Counted from the stretch's first letter, positions 25,421-37,068 are shown. The stretch is DNA of 64,000 bases from Isoetes taiwanensis (GCA_021234155.1 JAJEKV010000102.1:644744-708743); one strand, 5' to 3'. A program made the numbers and translations. Notes: a model not told the origin generated them from the sequence alone.

Positions 25421-26526
25421 TTATTTCTTAATAAATCTGGCTAGTTTCATGTCCCTGGGCATACAAGTTACTCTCTTAGCATGGAAAGCGCATGCTAGAG
25501 AGTCTTAAAATGTTGTACTTTGTGTTGTCGAACTCCTACAAAATTTCGCGGGTCAGTCTCGCGAAGGCGACTCGTGGGATCAACAGCCCGTAGCTCCTCT
25601 GAAAATAGCGGATCTCCCAAGCAACTCTCGCGAAGTATGAATCCGCCTTTCTCTTCATTGGCTTCTTCGGGGGTGTTGGTCTTTCCGGGGGCGGCTTCAG
25701 CGTGTTCTTCTTTGATGGCCTACCTCCCTCCACATAGGTTACTTGTGCTGCTCAGAGTACTTCGAGTACTCCTCATACATTTTCATGTATTGGTTGTACT
25801 CCTTCAACTTCTTTCTGTACTCTTGCTCATGCTTGAGTACATAGGACTCCCTCGCTGGCCTGCCCTTCTTAGGATCTGCTGTCGGCTTTGGCCACTTGGG
25901 GTAAGGGGGTGTTGCTGCTGCCGATTCCTCCTCTTTGGCGTCAACATTTGAAGGTCCCAAGCCTTCAGTTGGGCGGGGAACCCTTGTCTCCTCCTTATCT
26001 GACTCAGTGTCAGAGGATGATGGGCTCCCACTCCGTTATGGTGACCCCCTTCGCCGGTGTTGATTTCGTCTTTCGCCGGGGTTTTTTTGGCACCTCCGGG
26101 TCCTTCCCTTTTTCCACCCTCCGCTTCTTGCGCTCCTCCTCCAGCCTCTTCCGCTCCAACTTCTCTTCGATCCTCTTCCTCTTTGCTGCTCTCTTCTTCT
26201 TCCCCATCTTCGCCATCTTCTTTATCCTCCGCACTATCTCCTCTGGTGTATCGTCGTCCTCGTCCTCCTCCTCGTTCTGTCCTCCATCAGTGTGGAGGAG
26301 CATCACCCTGACTCTCAGGGTTTTCCTGCTCTTCAGTATCTTGGGCATGCTCTTCCTCCTCCCGGTGCTCCTGATCCTCCTCTTCGACGTCAGGGTTCGC
26401 GTAAGGATCTTATTCTCGCCTGGCTCACTCCTGAGCCTCTCTTGCCTTTTGTTGAGCAGCTAGGACTTGGGCGCTGACGAAATCATCGGGTACTACCATC
26501 CTTGCAGTTTGTTTGGTCCGGGCCAT
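25421..26526 (-). pseudogene. Element A gene 1: histone H3-like protein with split tail and fold, decayed
   Basis: ATG at 26524-26526 opens MARTKQTAR, identical to the start of histone H3, then diverges (MVVPDDFVSAQ). Next comes a long acidic/basic linker (26348-26010: NEEEDEDDDTPEEIVRRIKK, KKKRAAKRKRIEEKLERKR; 25960-25739: YVLKHEQEYRKKLKEYNQYM). At 25542-25631 the frame reads VAWEIRYFQRSYGLLIP then FARLTREI, matching the H3 alphaN/alpha1 pattern VALREIRKYQKSTELLI..F.RL.REI at about 16 of 29 positions. At 25424-25501 it reads CAFHAKRVTCMPRDMKLAR, matching H3 CAIHAKRVTIMPKDIQLAR, and stops at TAA 25421. About 20 residues of alpha2 are missing between them. There are at least three frameshifts and several stops, including a TAG where H3 has Q of REIAQ. 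LLIP and the diverged loop are reminiscent of centromeric H3, but assignment to that class is uncertain. H3 forms nucleosomes with H4; what a transposon-borne version would do is unknown. Confidence 0.85.
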
Positions 26527-26628
26527 GTTTTGAAATAGTGGGATCGCCTTCGGGTGCCTAAAAAATGCCTTGTTGGACGAAGAGCAGCTAACTGGAGAAG
26601 GAAAGTGAAAATGAGGAACCCTAATGGT

Positions 26629-26660
26629 CTATTTATAGGTCTAGGAATTTTAGGGTTTGG
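26629..26660 (-). promoter_or_regulatory. TATA box and telo-box ahead of the H3-like gene
   Basis: The minus strand reads CCAAACCCTAAAATTCC then TATAAATAG (26629-26637), about 100 nt before the ATG at 26526. AAACCCTA telo-boxes near TATA are common in plant growth- and S-phase-linked promoters. This suggests an internal promoter separate from the LTR. Confidence 0.6.
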
Positions 26661-26747
26661 ACCTGCAATTTCATGTTGTACCATTCTGCAAGGCATTAGT
26701 GTTGGTAGGATAAATACATTTGGTTTGTTTAGGCAAAAAGTGTCCAC

Positions 26748-26815
26748 CACTCATACAGTACGCGAGAAGCACATTTAAATTTTTCGGACTGGCCCAGGGC
26801 GCACTCTGTGAGGGG
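26748..26815. repeat. Hairpin module A3
   Basis: Third copy: CACTCATACAGTACGCGAG paired with GCGCACTCTGTGAGGGG. It lies between the LTR relic and the promoter of gene 1. Confidence 0.75.
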
Positions 26816-26960
26816 TCACCCCTTTTTGTCTCAAACTTCCAATTTATAAAGAGTTTCTTAGTGTTATAACATGCAGATCTAGCTCAAATTTAAGGACTAA
26901 GCTGCTCTGCACTATCAGATTACACTAATTATACATCTATCTAGGTCAACATGGGTCCAC

Positions 26961-27028
26961 CACTCACACAGTGCGCGAGAAGCACTTCCAAAATTTTTGG
27001 ATGTGCCCTGGGCGCACTCTGTGAGGGG
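26961..27028. repeat. Hairpin module A4
   Basis: Fourth copy, 213 bp after A3: CTCACACAGTGCGC against GCGCACTCTGTGAG, 13 of 14 pairs. Confidence 0.8.
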
Positions 27029-27214
27029 TAACTCCTTTTTGGCCATAATTTTCCAGGGTTTTTACATAATTCATCCTACTTAGCATTTTTCTACTTGCTG
27101 CTCTAGAGATTGTAATTTTTTTTTTCCCAATTTTCGAGATTCATTCTTGGGTGACTGTTCCCAACACTGGAAGTCTATTGTTAGTCCTAACAGGGAATGG
27201 TCAGTGCTCGATCT

Positions 27215-28205
27215 TGGTCCGACACTTGCAACTTCTGAGAGGCAGGGCGACACCATCGCCCCAGGAGGTGTCGGACCCATGCCCGGCCCACATAAAGTGA
27301 CCAACCATAGGCCTAGCCTGCTATGGGATCCCCAGTAGCCACGCTCAGCAGGGATCCCCCCTCTGTATTGCCTCTAGCCCCGTTGTGTAGTGCTGAGTCA
27401 CATCATAGCCCCTATAGCCCGGTGGGCTCCTATGCACAGGCCGCATATAATAGGAACTAAGGGATCTAACTAGGAGCATACTACATAATGGCTACTAGGT
27501 CTCTACCCCCCTTCCCAATACAAGAGGAGCAAACATGATCGACCAACATCACATAGCATCATAACATGATAATCATCATAAGAACATCTTAACCTAATCA
27601 TACATATCTAACTTACAGTTAGAGTTCCTTGATTAGGGTTCAAGATGTTCAACAAGGGTTCTAGGATGGCTCTACTCTAGATACGAAATACTAACCCATC
27701 TGGAGTGCTAACTTCCAGATGAACTACCAAGAGCACTACTCTACATACCTGCTCCAGAAGCACTCCCTCCAAATCCTGGCGTCTCCATGGTCTTCGAATT
27801 GGTTGAAGCTGCACTTGCTCCAAGATCGAATCCACACTTCAAGGGCTGTTGCACTAGACTGTGCCACAGTAAATGGTGCTCGAAACGGAGTTTCGAGTGC
27901 GTAGATGGGTCACAGGGTGCTAGGGTCAGGAAAAGAGGTCTAGGGTTAGGGTTTAGGCTAATATAAGTTAGGGTCCACATGGGATGCCATGTGGCACCAA
28001 TGGGGTGGGGCCGTGTGGCGGTTGCCCATTAGGATAAGGCCATGTGGAAATGGGCCTTATCCTAAGGTTATCTAAGTTAAGCATTTAACATAGATGTGCA
28101 CCCATTGCCACTTCCTAAGGTATACAAGGCTACAAGGGTAGACTTGTATAGTGACGGGTTTAGGAATATACGTATTTATGGCATATATTCCCCTGGAATG
28201 TCACA
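27215..28205 (-). repeat. Truncated 5' LTR of element A
   Basis: It is related to the second two-thirds of the other LTRs (TCGGACCCATGCCCGGCCCA region, TCTCTACCCCCCTTCCC box). It ends GGAATGTCACA at 28205. The first ~600 bp of the LTR and the primer-binding site are not found. A TATA-like ATATAAG lies at about 27959-27966. Confidence 0.6.
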
Positions 28206-28606
28206 GCGATTGAATGTCCCGTCTGGCCGCCTTATTAGATTATAGGCAACTTCAAGTTTGAAACGAGAACCCAAGTATTTAATGGTACAACTGCCTGCAA
28301 ATCACAAGACCAGAGTATCTTAAAGTGGAATCGGTTTTATCACTGCCTGATCTGTACATCTAACTATGTTTTAAACACTTTAAGCATAGCAGGCTTAGAT
28401 AGGACGTCCGCTTAGATAGGCATGCCAACTAGAATCCCTCTGTGAAGAAACATAGGGCTTCTAAGGGCATTTCAGCCAAAACTTTATCAACTCTATAAAT
28501 CTTAGAAGATAGGAAGTAGAACTCACCTTCGATTCCTTTAACAGCATTTCCATGGCAGAGTTAGAGTTATGGTCTTCCAAGCAAACATTCCCATGCTTAG
28601 ATCGAT
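28206..28606. other. Spacer between elements A and B
   Basis: About 400 bp with no recognisable gene or repeat boundary beyond the flanking LTRs. Confidence 0.5.
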
Positions 28607-30212
28607 TGTGACGTCCCCTACTCATATACGGTGCACTCACCGTGATACAAACAGAGTTCATCCCCATACCATGCTCCATATAGGGCCCTCCACGACAATC
28701 GCAACCTTGAAGAGTTCGAGTTGGGAAGAATGAAGGGGGTTTTTTACCTGTCTCCCTCGGGGCCTACCTAGCTGCGGGCGTAAACATACATGTCGGTAGT
28801 ACATACATCAACATCATATGACCATCACGAAGGATGGTCCTCCACATATCCGCATAGACAAAGATCGCACATCACATGGGGAATCCTACCCAAGGCTCGG
28901 GACTCAAAGGGATGGCTGACCTCGCTTGGGTCTCCAGAGTTCATTGCGCATGCAATTCATGGCAATGGATTTGGCCGGCATAAGAACATGGCATTGGGTT
29001 GTCCACTCCATCCGCCCCCCCGTGCACACTTTGGCGAGTAGGTTGAAAAGTGTTGGGACTCGATCAGAAGCCCTGGCCGGTGCATAGCCAAAGGGGCTAT
29101 TCCTGGGTTGCATCTCCCCAGTCCCGATGGGGCAGGTAGGGATCACTCCCTCCAGAGATCTACATGCTGACTCAAGGTGACTAGAGGGCCACTGCCCGTA
29201 TTCGACTTGAACTCAATGGAAGGTCATATCCACCACCTCACGAGTGTCGAGCCCATGCCTTGCCCACACGCAGTGGCAAGCCATTGGACCTAGTCACAAT
29301 GATCCCCGGTAGCACTAACACACCATAGGGATCGTTCAAGAGTCAGAACACGAACCTCCTTATAAGCCAGTCTGGCCCCTTCACCCACAACCAGGTGTGG
29401 CTCTTGTGCACAGGCCGAATCTATGGTGTGCTAGAGAGGCTAATCTAGGAGCATCTACTACCAAGCTTGAAGTCTCTACCCCCCTTCCCAATACAAGGAG
29501 TTCACAGAGATACATCATCCATATACATCACAGAAGAACTAAAGAACATAGATCTAATCTATATCATAGAGTTAGGTTCTTTAGTTAGAGTCTGGTATCT
29601 ACTCATCTAGAGATCTAGATAGCTGCTAAAGGCGATTTAATAGGCTAAACCTACTGATACAATGACTGGAAAACGGTTTAGACCATTAAATCGACTACAT
29701 ACCTGATCCATGAGTTGCTCCTCGACCGAAGTTCGACCATCCTACCAACGCCGAATCAAGGGAAACTAATGGTGCCATTCTCTCGGGGCGAGTCCTGGGA
29801 GGCGGTTTTGACTCCTAGAGCAGGCCAAAACAGAGCTCTAAAACCCTAGGAACTAAAATGGGCAAGTTAGGTTCTCCTACTTAAATAGGCAAGGGTTGGG
29901 GCTTAGGGTTTCCAATTATCCCTTTAGGCATGTGGGATAATTGGAAATGGGCCCACTTGCCTTTAATGGCTAGGTGGCCAAATGTGCCTACATGGAAATG
30001 TGTGCACCTAAATGTGCCCACATGGAAATGTGTGCACCTTAATAAATGTGCATGTGCACATTAATAAGAAGTGCACATACCTAGCAAGTTGCCCCCTAGG
30101 GCTACTCACCTGGCTACACGTCGGCGTACACGTCAGTTGGAGTGGGCGTACGCAGCGACGGCGATAAAGATAACGCCCAGGGGACCGTGTATATCGCGGC
30201 CGGAACGCCACA
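28607..30212 (-). repeat. 3' LTR of element B
   Basis: It matches 38700-40325 over its full length with scattered substitutions and many 1-5 bp indels. A minus-strand TATA-like box CTATTTAAG (about 29878-29888) sits below a telo-box in GGAAACCCTAAGCCCC (about 29900-29915). Confidence 0.9.
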
Positions 30213-30267
30213 TTCTCCCCACCTTGAAATGATGTCGTCTGCAAAGACGCGGGTCTCCCCACCTTGG
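30213..30267 (-). promoter_or_regulatory. Duplicated polypurine tract of element B
   Basis: CAAGGTGGGGAGA on the minus strand at 30213-30226 and again at 30253-30267, 40 bp apart, the first abutting the LTR. Confidence 0.85.
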
Positions 30268-30289
30268 AATCTTCCTAAACGCAATCAAC

Positions 30290-30830
30290 CTGATGCATAC
30301 GATATACTACTATTATACTTACACATTTATTAAGATTACCTTAAGGTAATATTTTTAAATTATTATTACGCCATTACATTATCAATTAACTTGTCAATTC
30401 GTAACTTCTATTAAAAGTGGTACTTATTAGTCCTCGTTATTATAACATTTAGTTTATCACAATTTAACACTTTCATATACAATTATTATTTAAGGTACTC
30501 TTCATTCCTTGCAACACATTCCAACAAAATTTGTGTTGCAAGTCCTCGCACCTTAAAATCCTGCATTAATTTTACAATATCTATAATTACATACTTACTA
30601 TCTTAATTATTAGAATTACTCTAAGGTAATGTTTAAGACATTCTTGCACTATTTCATTACCCAATTAACTTATCACTTCATAACTTAATCTCACGCTTAA
30701 AGGTAATTATTAACCTTACTTAACACAACATTTAAGTTTATCAAAGTTTATCAATTTCATACAAAATTTACACTTCTAAGGTACTCTTCATCCCTTGCAA
30801 CACATTATGACTAAATTTGTGTTGCAAAGT
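30290..30830. repeat. Two ~245-bp direct copies, each ending in a hairpin
   Basis: Segments of about 30290-30545 and 30580-30830 are diverged direct repeats (period ~285 bp). Each ends in an inverted repeat: CTTGCAACACA/TGTGTTGCAAG at 30508-30542 and CTTGCAACACA/TGTGTTGCAAAG at 30794-30829. They lie just inside the 3' LTR, so they would be near the 3' end of the element's transcript. Confidence 0.7.
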
Positions 30831-33800
30831 TTTCAGAAGCTCGACCTCCTTGCCTCCGAGCGCTCTATTGGCCTGCAGTGGACCTCCACGTTATTACTAT
30901 TTTAATTATTAATAAAATTTTGGTTATATGGTGACCACCCCACCTATCTACATGGATGCATGGCTAATCTCCCACGAGGGAAGAGGGTGAATCTTCCATT
31001 ATGGCGTGGAGACAGCGCCTATATGCCTATATGCCGCTCATGCCTACACCTCTAGTTGCCGGACGTGGAGGATATCCTTCCAGCGTGGGGCGTGAAGGAT
31101 AGCTTCCTCCTATCAAAGCATATATGGGGCTAAAGGTGCCTTTCCTATCAATGCATTCCTGAATGACCTCCTTTCTCTCGAGGTCGTCTACTTCCGTGGG
31201 ACAGAAGTAGACTTTCTAATCTACCTTCCACTCGTCCAAGCGGAAACGCGGTCATGCCTACATTGACATTACACCACGCCCTAGAGATCCGCAGTGAGTG
31301 GTCTCATCATTTAACAATGCATGCAACCCCTACCTAGCATAGGTTGCATGCGAGATTAATCTTAACTATACAAGCATTTAATCTACACACAAAAAGCATG
31401 CCCGAGCCAATTTTTTTTTGGCTCCTTTAATGCATGTGATTAACATAATTACCCCTAAGGTAATATTTATGAATTAACATTATCATAGTATAGGATACAT
31501 TACTCGGGATAGTACAATTATATTTACTCTAAGCTTTGCAATATTTAACGACTTTTAGATCGCGATTATTTGAACAATAACCCTGATTTAGACCTATTGT
31601 TACATAGACAAGGTTTTAATTATCATACACAAGAATTAGATGTGCTTATTCTCTTCCTTGGGTTCTGCATTACCCTTGGAAGTATATCCCTAAGATGCAC
31701 TTAAGTATATTTGAATTCTATTCTCTATCTATTTTTATAAGGACCCCAAGGTCATATGGCTATCCTTGAAGGAATTGCATCCCTTGAAGGATTAATTAAC
31801 ATGCTACCTCACATTATCGTTGTTATTTAACTTATTTCGTATGATACATATCGCATGGTAATTCCATGCAATTATTAGGATCTATATTTAACTTATTTAT
31901 AAGACACATTAAAGCTTATAATGCATGCGCCATTTTACCTAGGCTAGAATGCATCCACCCATTGAGCCAAGGCCGAGTAATTTGGAGATGACTTGGTCGT
32001 TGCATTGCTCCCATAGTTTTTGCTCCACTTGCATTGGTGTAGATAGCTACCGCTGGGCCGGTCCCAAGACGTTGAAGACCTCCCGAAGCTATCTATCTAT
32101 CTATCTTGCGCTCTATTCGCTTCGGCCATTGCCGGAGTGAACTCTATTCTACGGGTCAATCAATTCGATGCAAGTACGTTCAATCATAAGATTGAGCCCT
32201 CCCACTTTCTTCAATGACGTTGTACACAACATCATATCTATTCTCTCCCCTTAAGAGGTTATATGCTTCTTACTTAGCACATTAATTTACTAGCCTTAGC
32301 TAACATATATAACCATCTAAGATGGATACACATATTATGTTATTATTTATTTCAATATAGCTATGGGTTACCTACTTAGTTAGAACGATTCTAAACCACA
32401 AGGTTTTGTCATCATGACAATTCCTTTTGTCTCAAAAGACTATTTGATTACTATAATTCTTATTTTAGATGTACCTTACATGTATTATTCTTTTATATTC
32501 TAGAGATTCCCCCTTTCTTAGTTATTTAGCTCTTGGAATATTCCTACCAATCGAATTGATGTCATCGTAACAAGTTGGCCGGACTTGTTAGATTACTTCT
32601 TTTCTTTCGGTTGGATTATTCTTTGGAGGTACTAGATTTATACATGGTTAACAATTATCCTAGTAATGATTCCTTCTTAGCGAGGAGATCAATCTCACCA
32701 AGTGGTTTCAATACGTTGGATGTCTGTTAACAATCGTGTATAATTATAGTTACTCCTATGCATTTCCTTCCCAATCCTTGACGCTTAGCTCAATATTGGG
32801 GCAATCCTTTTAGCCAGAATATCTGGGAATGCCTTCTAATCCCAATATGGATGTTACCGTCCATACATTAACCTACTAGGCCCCATGGCCTTAGATGCTT
32901 GAGCTTGCTAGAAGCTCATCCACTCGTTGCCTGCTTGAAGTAGCAAGGTAACGTTCTTCCGAAGTCGCTCGATACTTCAGTCTCCTTGACGATGGCTCGC
33001 ATTGCTTGATGGTGTAGTTGATCACTTGAAATCTTCCATGCCGCTTTTCAAAAGCCTGAAGGTGGCGCCGTTGAAAAAGATCTTTCATCTTGAACTTTTT
33101 TTTTTTGTCTTGGCAGCTAAAAGACGACTGCCGATGTCTTCGACTCCATCGATGTCTCATATGTCGAGTCCTCTTGTCGTTATCGTGTTGATTGCTTCAC
33201 CCCTGCAACTTGCATGACATCTCTTCCTTTGATCTGTTACGCTATGGGAGGGAAGGAATAACAAGGGAACTATACATGCAAAACATATAGCTTACATAGT
33301 TACAATTACTACTAGAGCTATTAGGTCTCCCTTGTGCCTCCCTTCAAGTTGCACACCTACTCCTTGGCAATGTCATCGGTGTTCCTCCTACAAGCAATGG
33401 TGTTGATGATCTATATCCTTCTATTTGTACGTCAGCTCATACTCCGGGGTAACTTGTTGATATGCTTGGGCCCTCCGATGTTTGTCGGCTATGGCACAAC
33501 ACGCTTTGCATCACATTCCAACTAAAGGTGTGCTTTGTCGTTGATGCTTCGACATTTCATTTCCCGCTTCCTCGATCCCGTTCTCAAGCGGTAATTGTTC
33601 TTCCTTCATGATACTTGGAGCTATTTGGAGGCGCCTCTTGAGGTCAGGCGCGATTCCTTTGGCTATACTCCTCCGAGTTGTTCTCTTCTCAGCTTGTTCT
33701 TTGAATCGCCCATCCTTGGGTTCACCAAGTTGCATGCATGTCCCGGTGCAAGTCATCGACTCGTCTCACCTAATTGCTTCTCCATCGAAGCTTCCAATCT

Positions 33801-36800
33801 TCCTTGTTTGATCCCCTCAATCACATGGCTTGATGTCACGTTGCAGTTGCTATGCCGTCTTCTTGTCTTGAGGTACCCTCCGGTGACTTTGATTGTGCTC
33901 GTCGATTTTTTGATCCTCCCTGTTGCCTCTAGGGAGCTCGTGGAAGAAGTCGGTTGCTAGCACTTCTCCAGCTTTCAGTTCTTGACCTTTGTCTCTCTAT
34001 GCATGTCGGCCTCTCCGCAAGTAAAGCTTCATGGCTCTTCTCCTCCTAGTTTTGGCGATGTTGCATACCGGGATGATGGATCCTTATATCTGGCAGCTTG
34101 ACCCTTGAGTTGAAGAAGTACCGCCTTTAGATATGCTCTTGTCGTTGAATAGCCCGGCTATTATCTTGAACTCTCTTTTTTGCGAAGGTGCTTTTAGTTG
34201 CTATCCTTGTCGTTAAGGTGTCGAATGCTTCTACCTTGGGCGTTTGACGTGCCACATATGTCGGAGATATGATCGGCTTCTTCTCTTCTAATTCTTTGGT
34301 AGGAGTACTGATGAAGCCATCACCTAGTTGTTGAAGGCATATCTCCTCGTCGCGGTGCCTTTTGTAAGTGCATCTCCATCTAATCCACTTGTCATAGCGA
34401 TTTCCCTATATTACCACAAGGTGGAATTATGGTCGTGGAGATGTTGTCTTCTTAGTTGGCTCGTTGATGTCTGGGTTCCTCCTTCTATTGTTGAGGCCAC
34501 TCGTGTCATAAGTTCATCAAGTGTTGCTGGCCGCCACAAGATGTAGTGTTGCGTCCCCGACGATGTCAGTGCGTGCAGCATGATGATCTTGACATGACCC
34601 GGTATTATCCCTTATTCGACATTGGGTGGACGAAGTTGTCTTCTATTTGAGGCCACTTCCGGAAGTGTTTGGAGTCAAGGTTTGCTTGGCCTCTCCGGTC
34701 GTTTTCTCCCTCGTGACTTGCTCTTCCATTTTGATCTTGGGCTATAGTTGTGCTTCTATGCTTCCTCTTTTGGTAGTCAAGTGAAGGAGCTTCTCGATCT
34801 AAGCGCTAAAACCGTGAAAACATGACTCTAAACTCATGTTTCTCCATCGTATCTGGTGGAGCACCCGAGATATACAATAGACATATACGCATTTACATTG
34901 GGATTTTAATTCATCGACTTTTTCAAAACAACTACTAAGATCTACTTAATTGTTTATACTCCTTTAGGGTTTCCTCTCCTCCTATCGCATTTGACCCTTT
35001 GGTTTTGCCGCATCTTCTTTGTTCGTTGACTCCGGATTCCTTTGAGATGCCGCTACTATTGTTGAGCTTCATGTCTGATCCGAGCTCGCCGGCCATGGAA
35101 GAGTGTTCGTGGATGTGATCCCTTGAGAAAGATGCTCCTCCTTAATGTGTATATTCGTGAGGAGGAATGCGGTGACCACTCAACGCCCCTACATGCAAGT
35201 GTGTCGTTGCAGGGTTGCCGATGGCGCGCTTGGATTGATCGCTTGAGTAAGATCACCTAGCTGTTGCAGTTGGGCATTCTTGAATATCTTCAAGCTCTAA
35301 GATCATGGTCGGTAGGCGTGCATTGGCATTCCTCCCAGTTGAATTTCCGAAAGTGCTAACTCGCTGCTTGGGCTTTGCTTCATTCCGAGGTGCCTCTCCC
35401 GTGCTCTCGAAGTGTGGTAATCTCTATTGTCCCTACCATGGCTCCTTCTCGTTGCCTTTTGCATGATTTGTATCTGCCGGGCTAGGTCGCCTCCCTCCGG
35501 CCCTCTTGGGTCCTATCCATTCAATCTCGCGACTCCTTGGCCGACGCGAGGTAAGGTCGCCCTTCCTTTGGTTTCTAGGTGTTTTCGGGTCCCGGAATTC
35601 TTTGTTCGCACGTAATATTCTCTCCTCCTTGATCTTGCCCCTAATGCTGATATAGGCCTTCAAGTTGGAGATGTTCCCCGACATAGCGCCTCCTCCCCCT
35701 CGTGGTCTCCCTCGCTGGTGCAAGGAGCTAGAAGCTCATCTTGGTCAGCCTTACTAGGTGCTTTGTGGTTGCCTAGCTTGGTTACTCCTTTTGTTGGCGT
35801 TGCACGACATTCGCTTTGAGCCGGGCTGCAATGTCGCGGGTTGTCTTCCTCCGCTTTTTATACGCCCCGTGTTGCCATGACTTCTTCCCTCGACGGAAGA
35901 TTATGCCTTCGACCCTAGCTCGTGATGCTAACGCTGCATCGATGTCTAACGATGTTGCCGCAGACCGTATTTTGCTGCCTTGCATTCTTCCATTTGAAAC
36001 TCGTGGGCGCCGAGTTGGTGAAGGCGCGAGATCCCTTTCCCGATGTGACCTCGCAAATTGGTAGTAGGGAGGTTGACACCTAGAAAATTCTTGATGCCGG
36101 TTTGGTTACCAATTATTCTTCCCATTTGATGAAGATTGATGATAGGCCGGTGGTGTCCTGTTTCTACTCGCTTGTCGGTTGAGGTGTTTGTCGTTGTGCT
36201 TCCCTCTCTTGGGTCTGCCTTTTCGGTCTCTCCTCTCCTTATCTGCTTGTACATCTTTGGGACCTTGATGTCTTCAAGGAGTTGCGCCTCAAAGCTCTTC
36301 TCTGCGTGGCTCGCCCCAGTGCCCGAAAAGCAACGCCAGATATCCTAGAGTCTAAGGGTCTACTTGAAGGGCTCTCCTACAACATTTTGGGCTCTATAAG
36401 CAAGCAAGATGGCTCGAAAGCAAAAAGACATCGAGACATATCTATAATCTACAAGTCTATGGATATTAGGACATGTGGTATGGCATGAAATGAGGGTTGT
36501 TTTGCAAAACCTCCATGATGTTTGAGGCATACCCTAAGGTCCTAACAAAGTTGGTTTGGGGAGTCCAATCTCACACATGGAGCGGCTTGGGCAGTTCTAG
36601 ACTCTAGCTCCTTTCTAGGTACCCCGGCAATAGGGAGGTCAATGTGGCGGCTATATAAGTCAAACTCTATTAGAAGGACACAGCATTAGGGTCAAGGTTT
36701 ATGCCTTTGGCATGAGCAAGAGGTGATGTACCGAAAGCAGTTGGACTTGGGTTGCTATCTTCGAGGTCTAGATGACTATAACAAAGGGGTGTTCTTGGGC

Positions 36801-36870
36801 ACTTCTATCTAGGAGTAAGGTATCAGCTTGAAATGAGAGCAATACTTATGAGCTACTAATGGGGTAGGCT
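30831..36870 (-). pseudogene. Degenerate coding interior of element B
   Basis: Minus-strand frames at 32891-33160, 33511-33756, 35056-35256, 35433-35723, 35782-35985 and 35946-36254 are rich in K, R, G and Q and read like pieces of a gag-type or nucleic-acid-binding protein (for example SGNISNLKAYISIRGKIKEE). Frames change every few hundred bases. I searched by eye for YxDD, integrase HHCC and DDE signatures and for the copia and gypsy motifs and saw none. The part between about 30830 and 32880 is AT-rich with no visible coding. Confidence 0.4.
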
Positions 36871-37068
36871 TCTATCTACAAACAAACTATGATTTGGAAA
36901 AACAATTCAAGGGTTTGGGCAATTTTGGTCAATTTGGGCTAGGGTTTGACATTTCTAGCCTAATTTGAGGTCATAAATGGATTCTAGGCTATCTAATGGT
37001 CCTATTGCAACAATTTTCAGACGATTTGGAGCTCAGAGCTCAAGTTATGGAGGTTCAAAGTTTGGAGG

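Larger units (their letters stand above)
22084..28205 (-). mobile_element. Element A: LTR retroelement carrying an H3-like gene and a second unknown gene
   Basis: The minus-strand order is a 5' LTR relic (about 27215-28205), leader with two hairpins, gene 1 (H3-like), two more hairpins, gene 2, a double polypurine tract, and the 3' LTR (22084-23559). No gag, RT or integrase motif is visible in the ~3.6-kb interior, so it looks non-autonomous. LTR ends are TATGACG...CGTCACA on the plus strand, a decayed form of the TGTGACG...CGTCACA ends of element B, and the LTR bodies are clearly related to B's. I found no matching target-site duplication: GCTTC precedes and GCGAT follows. The right LTR is missing its first third, so the two LTRs could also come from different insertions. 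Confidence 0.7.

Noticed and set aside
25888-26463. 191-codon plus-strand frame
   Set aside because: Shadow of the H3-like gene, whose acidic/basic minus-strand codons give S/F/L-rich plus-strand frames.
33595-33960. Plus-strand 121-codon frame in element B
   Set aside because: Antisense shadow of the basic minus-strand frame; no family resemblance.
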